Assembly (NCBI RefSeq): GCF_021631985.1
Contig: NZ_CP070225.1
Location: 6,138,001 to 6,202,000 of the forward strand
Direction: 5' to 3'
DNA length: 64,000 nt
Origin: Sandaracinus amylolyticus
GTDB lineage: Bacteria; Myxococcota_A; Polyangia; Polyangiales; Sandaracinaceae
The notes beneath the pieces were generated by a model that was not told the origin of the DNA, did no database searches, and saw nothing but the letters and a program-made list of their open reading frames with translations. Below are positions 7,780-15,319 of the stretch, one piece after another. Position 1 is the first letter of the stretch. Each line of letters starts with the position of its first letter. A program made the position numbers and the translations under genes.

Positions 7780-8525
7780 GCGATCGGCTCGATCCCTCGT
7801 GCCGTGACGCCGAGCGCGATGGTCTCCGGCAGGGCCGCTCCGCGCAATGCGTCGACGACGGCGGCGGCCACACCGTCGGGATCGAGCGGCGCCTCGAAGC
7901 GCCGCATGTACTCGGCGGCGCTGATCCCCGCCCACGCGCCGTGGCCGGCCGCGGCGACCGCGGCGATCTCGGTCCCGACCACGAGCTGCTTCGGGAGCAC
8001 CGCGCGGAAGCGCAGGCCGAGCGCGCGCCGGTCCGCCTGCTCCTGCGCGTAGCCCGCGAGCCACCACGACGCCCGCTTCGCCCCCGCGTAGCCGCCCGCG
8101 AGGTGCGCGCCGTGCAGCGCGGCACCGCTCGAGACGATCACCATCGCGCTCCCGGGCGCGAGCGGGAGCGAGAGCGCGCCGCGCACGAAGTGGAACGCCG
8201 ACTTCGTGTCGGTCTCCCAGGCCGCGGCGAAGCTCTCCCAGGTCTGCTCCGGGAGCGTCGCCATGCGCGGCGTGATGCCGGCGGCGAGCACCACGAGCTC
8301 GGGCCGCACCTCGCGCAGCAGTCGCTCGACCGTCGCTCCGTCCGCCGCGTCGCCCTGCACCGTCTCGATGTTCGGCGCCTCCGCGCGCAGCGCGGCGAGC
8401 CGCGCGGCGTCCCGCCCCACCCCGACCACCCGCGCCCCCGCCGCGGCCAGCCGCAGCGCGGTGGCCCGGCCGATGCCGGAGCTCGCTCCGGTGACGATCG
8501 CCCGCTTGCCTCTCGGATCCGTCAT
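7776..8525 (-). CDS. Short-chain dehydrogenase/reductase
   Basis: 249 aa from the ATG at 8525. The N-terminal TGASSGIGRA motif binds NAD(P). A VVLAAGITP segment stands where the NNAG motif normally is. The active site is IVSSGAALHG followed by GYAGAKRA (Ser, Tyr and Lys at YxxxK). The C-terminal half is family-typical. The substrate cannot be inferred. It shares a 4-bp ATGA overlap with the ECF sigma gene downstream; oxidoreductases next to NTF2-domain ECF factors are a known arrangement and may be the sigma factor's own target. Confidence 0.92.
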   Translation of the reverse strand: MTDPRGKRAIVTGASSGIGRATALRLAAAGARVVGVGRDAARLAALRAEAPNIETVQGDAADGATVERLLREVRPELVVLAAGITPRMATLPEQTWESFAAAWETDTKSAFHFVRGALSLPLAPGSAMVIVSSGAALHGAHLAGGYAGAKRASWWLAGYAQEQADRRALGLRFRAVLPKQLVVGTEIAAVAAAGHGAWAGISAAEYMRRFEAPLDPDGVAAAVVDALRGAALPETIALGVTARGIEPIA

Positions 8526-8584
8526 GCACGCCTCCGGAGAGATGACGATCGAGGGGCGACGGAAGTAGCGCGCGCGGCGAACAT

Positions 8585-8694
8585 CGTTCGGGCCCTGGGG
8601 TCGACCGTGCAGCTCGCCGGAATTGGCCGGGAGCCTCGCGCGGGCATTCGCGAGGCCTTCCACGAGCTGCACGATCGGCCGCAGGGCCCGAACG
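8585..8694. repeat. Large nested stem-loop
   Basis: Arms 8585-8615 and 8664-8694 pair at 28 of 31 positions. Inside lies a second perfect 8-bp stem, GCCTCGCG (8633-8640) and CGCGAGGC (8649-8656), plus a CCGG/CCGG pair around 8617-8630. It sits just after the DUF1552 stop codon and upstream of the SDR start, both minus strand. It may be a terminator for the DUF1592/DUF1552 transcript, a structured RNA or a dispersed palindromic element. Confidence 0.75.
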
Positions 8695-8698
8695 TCGG

Positions 8699-10111
8699 TC
8701 AGGTGGCGACGAGCTCGTCGAGCACGCCGCGCGGGAGCGCGGGATCGCCGAAATTGTCGAGATAACCCGCGCCGTTGCGCAGGCCGACGGCGCTGCCGAT
8801 CGTGTTCAGCAGCTTGTTGTGGTTGGGGTCGCTGTCGTCGATGACGACGTACTGGCCCTGGCGCAGGAAGCCGTTCGCGCTCCCCGCGAGCACCCACGGC
8901 ACGTTGTTGCGACCGTGCGGCGGGCCGTTGCTCAGATCGTTGAGCCAACACGCGACGCCGCGATCGAGCAGCGGCGTTCCGTCGGCCTGGGTGATCGCGC
9001 GCAGGCGATTCACGAGGTGCAGGAACGTGCGCGCGAACTGGCGATCGATGTCGCCGTGCAGCGCGTCCGCGCCCGCGATGATCCCGCCCGACGAGTCGTG
9101 CGAGAGCCGTCGGTGCGAGATGTAGTGGTAGTTCTCCATGAGCACGCGCGTCGTGGAGTGGCGGAAGCGCGTGGAGCCGTCGTTGCCGTTGCCGACCTGG
9201 ATCGCGACCGAGCGCGTGTAGCCGCACGCGACCGCGAGCGCGGCGATGTCCATGTGGAGGCGCGCGGACTCGAGCGTCTCGTCGCCGTCGGTGCTGTCGA
9301 AGCCGGGGGCCGCGCCCTCGAGCGCGCGCTCTTGATCCGCGGTCATGCGGCACGAGAGCGTGATCTCGACGTCGCGGATCGAGTCGCGGTGGAGCTCGAG
9401 GCGGCGGCGATCGGTCGTCGAGAGGCGCGGGTGCGCGAGGATGCGCGACATCTGTCCGCGCACGAGATCGTCGACGCCGCGCTGGCGCAGCGCCGACAGG
9501 CGGGCGGCCTCGTCGGTGCCGCCGCTCGTGCTGCCGGTGATGGCGCGGTACGCGTCGAGCGGGTTGTTCAGCGCCGCACGGCGCTGCGCGGGGCCGCGAT
9601 ACGAGATGCACGCACCGCCGAGCCAACCACCGGCGCGACCCGCGTAGAGGAAGAGCGAGTCGCGCCCACCGGGGTTGAGCTCGCGGCCGATGCGGTGATC
9701 GATCGACTCGCCCGCGGCCTCGCTGTCGCCGCCCGCGCGCAGCACGGTCGGACCGCGGGCGGTGAGGCACTGCAGCGCGCCGCGCGCGTGGCCGTCGCCG
9801 TAGTCGTAGCCCTGCATGTCGAGCCCGCCGACGACGAGCAGGTGCTGCTTCACGCTGCCGAGCTCCTCGAGCGCGCGGCCCGAGAGCGACGCGTCGGTGA
9901 GCGCGCCGGTGTTGCGCGGCCAGAAGCGCTCGGGCTCGTCGCCGAGCTCGGTGCGCTGCGCCTGCGCGACGCCGTTGGCCTGGCGGAAGAAGATCGCGAA
10001 GGTCTCGTCCTCGGGCGCGGCCTTCGCAGTGGACGGCGCGAGGCTCTCGAGGGCGGGGAGCGCGAGGCTCACACCCGCGGCGCGCAGGACGAAGCGTCGG
10101 GACAGCCTCAC
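8699..10111 (-). CDS. DUF1552 domain-containing exported protein
   Basis: 470 aa from a GTG at 10111 that overlaps the stop of the upstream DUF1592 gene (GTGA). The N-terminus RLSRRFVLRAAGVSLALPALES is a twin-arginine-type signal. The remainder matches DUF1552: a FFRQANGV opening, a VVGGLDMQ segment, SYRGP with ALNNPLDAY, then CRMTADQE and a C-terminal WVLAGSANGFLRQGQY. DUF1552 proteins belong to the DUF1501-like, sulfatase-related exported proteins found beside DUF1592 proteins in Planctomycetes and myxobacteria; their activity is unknown. The pair is clearly co-translated. Confidence 0.9.
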   Translation of the reverse strand: MRLSRRFVLRAAGVSLALPALESLAPSTAKAAPEDETFAIFFRQANGVAQAQRTELGDEPERFWPRNTGALTDASLSGRALEELGSVKQHLLVVGGLDMQGYDYGDGHARGALQCLTARGPTVLRAGGDSEAAGESIDHRIGRELNPGGRDSLFLYAGRAGGWLGGACISYRGPAQRRAALNNPLDAYRAITGSTSGGTDEAARLSALRQRGVDDLVRGQMSRILAHPRLSTTDRRRLELHRDSIRDVEITLSCRMTADQERALEGAAPGFDSTDGDETLESARLHMDIAALAVACGYTRSVAIQVGNGNDGSTRFRHSTTRVLMENYHYISHRRLSHDSSGGIIAGADALHGDIDRQFARTFLHLVNRLRAITQADGTPLLDRGVACWLNDLSNGPPHGRNNVPWVLAGSANGFLRQGQYVVIDDSDPNHNKLLNTIGSAVGLRNGAGYLDNFGDPALPRGVLDELVAT

Positions 10112-11877
10112 GGGAGCTCCTCCATGCTGCGCGCGCGGAAGGCGCGCGAGGCGGTGATCTCGATCATCACGTCGGTCACCGCGAGCGAGCCCGCGCGCGA
10201 GCCCTGCGCGAGGCGGTGCACCAGGTTGTCGTCGGTCGCGACGTGGGGACGGCCCATCGCGTACTCGAGCCAGTGCTGCGCGTAGCAGACGTGCGCGCTG
10301 CCGCTCGCGGCGAGGCTCTCCGCGAGATCGATCGCGTCGGCGACCGGGGTCTGCTCGTGATCGATGAACGGCGACGCGTCGGTGCGCACCGGCATGTCGT
10401 TGTCGGTGGTGCGCCACGCGCCGGTCGCGTCGTAGCCCTCGAACGGGAAGCCGAACGGGTTGATCAGCGTCTGGTGGCAGCCCGCGCAGAGCGAGTTGGT
10501 CTCGGTGTGCGCCTCGACGGTCTCGCGGTTGGTGCGGCCCATCGCGGCGGGCAGCGGCGGGATGTCGTCGGGCGGTGCGGAGATCGGCACGCACGCGATG
10601 CGCTCGGCGACGAACACACCGCGGTGGATCGGATCGGGATCGACGCTCGTCGCGTGCGAGGCGAGGAAGCCCGAGAGCGTGAGCACGCCACGTCGCTGCG
10701 CGGGATCGAGCGAGACCAGCGTGGGATCGGCGCCGAACGTGCCGCTCACGCCGTAGAGGCGCGCGAGCTCGGCATCGACGAAGGTCTCGCTGGAGGTGAG
10801 CAGATCCGCGTAGGTCCCATCGCGGGTGAAGACGACGTGCTCGACGAACTGATCGAGCTCGCGGGTGGCGCGCGCCGCGAAGTCGGACGGCGCATCGGGG
10901 AAGCGCTCGGTCGAGGGACGGATCTGCGCGAACCGCGCGGCGTCGAAGAGCTGCGCGTGGAAGCGCTGGACGACGTTCACGGCGCGGGCGCTCTCGAGCA
11001 GGCGGGTCGCCTCGGCGCGGATGCCCTCTTCGGTGCGCAGCGCGCCGGTGCGCGCGGCCTCGAACAGCGCGTCGTCGGGCATGGTGCCGACGAGGAAGTA
11101 GGAGAGGCGCGAGGCGAGCTCGTAGTCGCCGAGCAGGATCGTGCCCTCGGTCGGGTCGACCGCGCGCTCGATGCGGTAGAGGAATTCGGGCGAGAGCAGC
11201 ACGCCCTCGATCACGAGACGGAGCCCGGCGACGTGCTGCGAGCTCGCGTCGGGATAGAGCGTGCGGCCGGTCTGGTAGAGCGTGAGGAACGCCTCGCGCT
11301 CGGCGTCCTCGATGGGGCGGCGGAAGCCGCGGGTGACGAGGTCGGTGATGAACGAGATCGCGCGTGCGTCGTCGTTCGCGCCCTCGTTGCTCGCGACGCG
11401 CGCGAGGCGCGCGGGATCGGAGGTGACGTGCTGCGCGAGGTCGGCGGCGGCGCGACGGTACGCACCGAGGAGCACCTCGTCGACCTCGAGCGCGGCGCCC
11501 TGGTTGTCGAAGAGGAACCCACTGACGCGCGGGTCGTCGCGCAGCGTGACCGTCGTGGGCAGCGCGCCTTCGATGCGGAGCAGATCGGCGACGGTCGCGC
11601 GCCACTCCGCGTGGGTGAGGCGCGGTGCGCGGGACTGGGGCGCGGGCGCGTCGAGCGCAGGATCGATCGGGACCGTCGGATCGGTGGGATCGGTCGGATC
11701 GGTCGGATCGGTGGGATCCGTCGGGTCGGTGGGATCCGTCGGATCGGTCGGGTCGGTGGGATCCGGCGGGGTGCGTGGCGGCGTCCCCGTCGGGCCCGAC
11801 GCGCCGTCGAGGAGGAACCCCTCGCAGGCGCCGAGCATCAGCAGCGCGAGCGCCGCGCCGAAGCGAGCCCATCTCAT
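10108..11877 (-). CDS. DUF1592/DUF1588-family lipoprotein with a single-heme CxxCH motif
   Basis: 589 aa from the ATG at 11877. Lipoprotein signal MRWARFGAALALLMLGAC, then a linker of ten Asp-Pro-Thr triplets (about 39-68), then the multi-domain DUF1587-1592-1588-1585 layout. LTHAEWRATVADLL starts the first domain; GFRRPIEDAEREAFLTLY and ELASRLSYFLVGTMPDDALF mark DUF1592. FLASHATSVDPDPIHRGVF and CAGCHQTLINPFGFPFEGYD mark DUF1588; the CAGCH sequence could bind one heme c. The C-terminal CYAQHWLEYAMGR is DUF1585. Translationally coupled to the DUF1552 gene. Probably an outer-membrane-anchored redox or degradative protein; function unproven. Confidence 0.9.
   Translation of the reverse strand: MRWARFGAALALLMLGACEGFLLDGASGPTGTPPRTPPDPTDPTDPTDPTDPTDPTDPTDPTDPTDPTVPIDPALDAPAPQSRAPRLTHAEWRATVADLLRIEGALPTTVTLRDDPRVSGFLFDNQGAALEVDEVLLGAYRRAAADLAQHVTSDPARLARVASNEGANDDARAISFITDLVTRGFRRPIEDAEREAFLTLYQTGRTLYPDASSQHVAGLRLVIEGVLLSPEFLYRIERAVDPTEGTILLGDYELASRLSYFLVGTMPDDALFEAARTGALRTEEGIRAEATRLLESARAVNVVQRFHAQLFDAARFAQIRPSTERFPDAPSDFAARATRELDQFVEHVVFTRDGTYADLLTSSETFVDAELARLYGVSGTFGADPTLVSLDPAQRRGVLTLSGFLASHATSVDPDPIHRGVFVAERIACVPISAPPDDIPPLPAAMGRTNRETVEAHTETNSLCAGCHQTLINPFGFPFEGYDATGAWRTTDNDMPVRTDASPFIDHEQTPVADAIDLAESLAASGSAHVCYAQHWLEYAMGRPHVATDDNLVHRLAQGSRAGSLAVTDVMIEITASRAFRARSMEELP
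11674..11763. repeat. Ten tandem 9-bp units encoding a (DPT)10 linker
   Basis: Ten consecutive 9-bp units (consensus GGTSGGATC on the plus strand) in frame with the DUF1592 gene, encoding Asp-Pro-Thr repeats between the lipobox and the first domain. Small synonymous differences between units show they are maintained as coding sequence. The linker probably holds the domain away from the membrane; copy number may vary between strains. Confidence 0.88.
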
Positions 11878-12037
11878 CGGATGTGCCGAGGAGCAACGAT
11901 CGGTCCGGCGCGCGCGCGCGTGAATGCGCTGGAGAATCGAGGCCCCGGGCGACGCGCGGAGCGCTCCGTGCGCCGCGGCGCGGCGCATGCGCGGTTCCGG
12001 CTTCGCGTCGTGCGCGCCGCATCGTATACACCCGCGC

Positions 12038-13063
12038 ATGAGCGACGACGTCTTGGTCTCGCGCGCCCTCGCGCGTCTTCGTGATCCCGGTAGCCCGCTC
12101 CTCGCCGAGGGCATCGCGCTGGTCGTCGAGGCCGCGCTCGAGCGCCCGCTGCGCGAGGTGGTCGATGCGCAGCGCGCGATCGATCTCGTGGTCGCGGCGA
12201 TCGACGACGAGAAGGTCGAGCGCGCGCTCACGACGGTGGCGCGTCCCGCGATGGATCGTCAGCGCGCGGCGCTGGCGGCGAAGGGCGAGACGCTGGGCGC
12301 GTATCTGCCCGAAGGCGCATCGGTGCTGCTCGACGACATCGCCGCGGGCACGCGCCCGCCGCGTGGGGAATGGGCGCAGAAGCTGGTCGATCCGGCGCAC
12401 GTGCGGGAGCTGCTCTCCCCGGTGCTGCAGGACACGCTGCTCGCGTTCGCGCGCAAGCTGCCGATGGTCGGCGGCGGTGGTGGAGCGACCGAGAGCGGCG
12501 GTGCGAGCAAGCTGCTCGGCGGTCTCGCGCGCGGCCTGGCGCAGGGCGCGGGCGAGCGCGCGGCGAAGATCGCGGACCTCGGGCGAGGTGTGCTCGGTGG
12601 GCTCGGCGCGGAGATGGAGAAGCGCATCGGGACCGCGGCGAAGGACTTCTCGCAGAGCGCGTTCGAGCCGCTGCGCGGCGCGTTCGAGGAGCGCCTCGCG
12701 AGCGAGGAAGGGCGCGCGATCCTGACCAAGATGCGGCGCCGCGCGATCGACGTGCTGCTCGATGCGAAGGTGTCGGAGCTGCTCGACGATCTGGACGCTG
12801 CGCCGCGCGCGCCGCTCGACCGACTGATCGCGCGGACCGTGGCGCACGACGTCGCGCGCCCCGAGGTGCAGGCGCTGCTGCGCGCGGAGGTCGAGGCGTT
12901 CCTCGCGGCGCGCGAGGGCTGGACGGTGCGCCAGCTGCTCGACGAGTGGGGCGTGACCGCGCAGGCAGTCGACGAGGCGAAGCGCTTCGGCGAGACGGTC
13001 GCGCGCGCGGCGGTGCAGCAAGACGCGTTCGGCGCGTGGCTGAGGGCGCTGATCGCGGAGTGA
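12038..13063 (+). CDS. Hypothetical protein, 341 aa
   Basis: Starts at the ATG at 12038 (MSDDVLVSRALARLRD). Mostly alpha-helical, Ala/Arg/Leu-rich and soluble, with no signal peptide. A Gly-rich hinge (VGGGGGATESGGASKLLGGLARG, about 148-170) separates the N-terminal half from a second half with EEGRAILTKMRRRAIDVLLDAKVSELLDDL and a final helix bundle ending AFGAWLRALIAE. I do not recognise the family. It is divergent from the DUF1592 gene and convergent with the repeat-flanked four-helix-bundle gene. A TATACA hexamer lies shortly before the start and could be a -10 element. Confidence 0.72.
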   Translation: MSDDVLVSRALARLRDPGSPLLAEGIALVVEAALERPLREVVDAQRAIDLVVAAIDDEKVERALTTVARPAMDRQRAALAAKGETLGAYLPEGASVLLDDIAAGTRPPRGEWAQKLVDPAHVRELLSPVLQDTLLAFARKLPMVGGGGGATESGGASKLLGGLARGLAQGAGERAAKIADLGRGVLGGLGAEMEKRIGTAAKDFSQSAFEPLRGAFEERLASEEGRAILTKMRRRAIDVLLDAKVSELLDDLDAAPRAPLDRLIARTVAHDVARPEVQALLRAEVEAFLAAREGWTVRQLLDEWGVTAQAVDEAKRFGETVARAAVQQDAFGAWLRALIAE

Positions 13064-13064
13064 C

Positions 13065-13160
13065 GAGGGCGAGGGCGGGTGAGAGGGCGAGGGCGGGTGA
13101 GAGGGCGAGGGCGCGGGCGGGCGCGCGTGAGAGGGCGACGGCGCGGGCGAGCGCGCGTGC
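13065..13160. repeat. Left arm of long inverted GC-rich repeat flanking the IVP gene
   Basis: Begins two bases after the stop codon of the upstream gene. Built from units GAGGGCGAGGGCGGGTGA (two copies of 18 bp, then two longer variants of 30 bp ending GCGCGCGTGA and GCGCGCGTGC). Its reverse complement is closely matched by 13611-13690 on the other side of the four-helix-bundle gene, in the same order from outer to inner end. Confidence 0.85.
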
Positions 13161-13183
13161 TGTCGGAGTGCGGCCGCGCTCGC

Positions 13184-13516
13184 TCATCCCGACTTCCGGG
13201 CGATCCGGACGACGACGCTGATCACGTGATCGAGCTCGTCTCGTAGCGCGGGGTCGATCTCGCGCACGTATCCGAGATCCTCGGCGCAATCCAAGCAGCC
13301 GAGCACCTCGTTGGCGCTGCCCGCCGCGTTCCAGTACCGCGCATTGCGATTCCGACCTTGCGACTGCGTTCCTTCACGCAGGTTCAGCAGGATCGAGGTG
13401 CCGGCGCGGCGCAGCTGTCTCGCAAGATCGACGTCGCGCCGTTCGATCTGCGCGGCGAGCGTTCCGATTCGACGAAGGGCTCGTCGTGCGATGGGATAGA
13501 TGTCGAGCACGAGCAC
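13184..13516 (-). CDS. Four-helix-bundle protein, 23S rRNA intervening-sequence (IVP) type
   Basis: 110 aa from a GTG at 13516; a second GTG two codons later (13510) is also possible. The pattern IYPIARRALRRIGTLAAQIERRDVDLARQLRRAGTSILLNLREGTQ, then AGSANEVLGCLDCAEDLGYV and a final helix, is that of the family encoded by intervening sequences in some 23S rRNA genes and by free-standing genes elsewhere. The fold is an oligomeric, positively charged four-helix bundle related to the Avd accessory protein of diversity-generating retroelements. No rRNA surrounds it here. Instead it lies inside a long inverted repeat (13065-13160 and 13611-13690). Biological role unknown. Confidence 0.9.
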   Translation of the reverse strand: MLVLDIYPIARRALRRIGTLAAQIERRDVDLARQLRRAGTSILLNLREGTQSQGRNRNARYWNAAGSANEVLGCLDCAEDLGYVREIDPALRDELDHVISVVVRIARKSG

Positions 13517-13610
13517 TGCTCGGGCGGATCCGCGCGACGGTTGCGCCTCGTGACGAGCAAGGCTCGTGAGTCGGTTCGCGACAGGGTTCGTTCCGACTCG
13601 GCGGGCTCCT

Positions 13611-13690
13611 ACGCACGTGCGCTCACTCGCCCTCGCCCCCGCACGCTCACCCGCCCTCGCCCTCGCCCCCTCACCCGCCCTCGCCCTCGC
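13611..13690. repeat. Right arm of long inverted GC-rich repeat flanking the IVP gene
   Basis: Reads, on the minus strand from 13690, GAGCGAGGGCGAGGGCGG and on through related units to GCGCACGTGC, matching the left arm from its outer to its inner end with small insertions and deletions. It abuts the stop codon (13691-13693) of the methyltransferase gene. A transcript crossing the locus would fold into a long stem with the IVP gene in the loop. Confidence 0.85.
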
Positions 13691-14377
13691 TCAGGACACG
13701 CTGCGCAGTCGCGCGGCCCGTCCGACGTAGAGCAGGTGGCGCGAGCCGCGCGCGACCTTGCCGCGGGCGCGTACCCGGACGACCTCTCCGTTCAGGCCCG
13801 CCGCGCGCAGCGCGCGCGCGAAGCGCGGGCTCTCGAACGCCGACCACACGACGAGCGCGCCGCCCGGGCGCAGCGACGTGCGCAGCCGCTCGAGCCCTCG
13901 CGCGCCGTAGAGCCGCGCGTTCGAGGGCACCGTGAGCGCTTCGGGGCCGTTGTCGACGTCGAGCAGGATCGCATCGAAGCGGCTCGGCTCGAGGGCGTCG
14001 CCGACGTCGCCGATCTCCACTCGCACCCGCGGATCGTCGAGCGGACGACCTGCGAGCTCCCCGAGCGTGCCGCGGTTCCACTCGACGAGCGCGGGGATCA
14101 GCTCGCGCACGACGACCTCGGCGTCCGGCCCGAGCGCGTCGAGCGCGGCGCGCACCGTGTACCCGAGGCCCAGGCCTCCGATCAGCACGCGCACGCCGCG
14201 ACGCTCGCGGAGGCCCGCGCAGCCGACCTCGGCCATCGCCTCCTCCGAGCCGTGCACGCGGCTCGACATCAGCACTTCGTTGCGCACGCGGACGACCAGC
14301 GAGACGCCTTCGCGCGCCAGCGTGATCGGTTCGCCGGCCGGTGTGCTCGCTTCAGCGAGGAGCTCGCGGGGCAGCAT
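13691..14377 (-). CDS. Spermidine-synthase-like methyltransferase-fold protein (copy 1)
   Basis: 228 aa from the ATG at 14377. Central Rossmann motif VLIGGLGLGYTVRAALDALG, acidic strand end VVVRELIPALVEWN, then DAILLDVDNGPE where spermidine synthases have their active-site Asp region, and a C-terminal RPGGALVVWSAFESPRFARAL. A close paralogue lies at 60361-61071 with the same MLP start and the same motifs, so the pair defines its own subfamily. Substrate unknown; the family ranges from aminopropyl transfer to methyl transfer. Divergent from the DUF3025-like gene at 14436 across 58 bp. Confidence 0.85.
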   Translation of the reverse strand: MLPRELLAEASTPAGEPITLAREGVSLVVRVRNEVLMSSRVHGSEEAMAEVGCAGLRERRGVRVLIGGLGLGYTVRAALDALGPDAEVVVRELIPALVEWNRGTLGELAGRPLDDPRVRVEIGDVGDALEPSRFDAILLDVDNGPEALTVPSNARLYGARGLERLRTSLRPGGALVVWSAFESPRFARALRAAGLNGEVVRVRARGKVARGSRHLLYVGRAARLRSVS

Positions 14378-14435
14378 CGCAAGCGGAGTATGGGCGCGCC
14401 GCGCGTCTCTGCACGTGGCAAGCTCGCCGGTCGCG

Positions 14436-15254
14436 ATGCACGGACGGGTCATGCACGGGCGAAGCGACGCGTCGCTCGCTGGCTCGCAGGCGGATCGCCG
14501 CGAGGTCTGGCCCGGCGCTCTGCTCACGAGCCCGGTGCTCGCGTCGGTCGCGCCGTGGGCCGCGCGCCTCGCACGATTTCCTCGTTTTCCCGCGGTCTCG
14601 GAGCTCGACGCGACGCTGCGCGATCGACTCGCGATCGAGCCCGGCGTCGCGCTGGAGCCGCAGGTGAAGACGCGGCGGAGGCGTGGCCCGGTCGATCGCG
14701 ACGCGCTCTACGAAGTGCGCATCCACGTCCACCGCCGCGTGCCGACGCGCGAGCGCTCGTGGCACGACCTCACGAACGCGCTGGTCTGGGCAGCGTTCCC
14801 GCGGAGCAAGCGCGCGCTCACCGCACGGCAGCTCGCGATCCTCGACGCGGTGCTCCCGCGCGACGCGGCGCGGCTGCCCAGTGCCCGCACGCGCGAGCAG
14901 GACGCGCTCGCGATGCTCGACGAGGGCGGCATCGTGGTGCTCGTCACCCATGCCCACCACGGCGACGCGACGCGCGCCCACGAGGGCGGCGACGAGGACG
15001 CGCTGCGGCAGCTGCGCGACGGGGGGCACGCTGCGCCGCTGGTGTTCGGGCACGCGATGATGGAGCACGCGCTCGAGGGCACGCTCGACGTGCGCGGCTA
15101 CGGTGTCGTGCTCGGGGTCGACGCGCTGCCCGAGACGCTCGAGGCGCGGGTCGACCTCGCGGATCGCGTGCTCGCGGCGTGGATCGCGCGCACCGACGAG
15201 CTGCTCCGCCCCTCGCCGTGGCGGGGCCTCTCGCTCGCCGGCGTGGTCGCCTGA
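14436..15254 (+). CDS. DUF3025-like protein
   Basis: 272 aa from the ATG at 14436; a second in-frame ATG at 14451 is equally possible. Family features: LYEVRIHVHRRVPTRERSWHDLTNALVWAAFPRSKRALTARQ, then RTREQDALAMLDEGGIVVLV, GHAMMEHALEG and a C-terminal LPETLEARVDLADRVLAAWI. DUF3025 proteins are cytosolic and uncharacterised; the conserved WHDLTNALVW and REQDALxxxDE motifs suggest an enzyme. Nothing in the sequence gives its substrate. It is followed after 65 bp by the antiporter gene. Confidence 0.8.
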   Translation: MHGRVMHGRSDASLAGSQADRREVWPGALLTSPVLASVAPWAARLARFPRFPAVSELDATLRDRLAIEPGVALEPQVKTRRRRGPVDRDALYEVRIHVHRRVPTRERSWHDLTNALVWAAFPRSKRALTARQLAILDAVLPRDAARLPSARTREQDALAMLDEGGIVVLVTHAHHGDATRAHEGGDEDALRQLRDGGHAAPLVFGHAMMEHALEGTLDVRGYGVVLGVDALPETLEARVDLADRVLAAWIARTDELLRPSPWRGLSLAGVVA

Positions 15255-15319
15255 TCGCGCGGTGGCCCTTTTCGCGGGGGCTCGCGTGCAGAAATGAGCA
15301 CGGTGCACGCGCCCCGTAC

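Noticed and set aside
11282-11923. Plus-strand frame with GSVGSVGSV repeats
   Set aside because: This is the antisense reading of the DNA for the (DPT)10 linker of the DUF1592 lipoprotein; no signal or domain on the plus strand.
8699-13021. Very long open frame (1440 codons) on the minus strand covering several genes
   Set aside because: Only its last 470 codons (the DUF1552 gene from 10111) are coding. The rest is an Arg-rich shadow of the DUF1592 gene and of the opposite-strand gene at 12038, as is normal at this GC content.
13184-13516. 23S rRNA locus suspected because of the IVP protein
   Set aside because: No rRNA-like conserved sequence on either side; both flanks are protein-coding genes.
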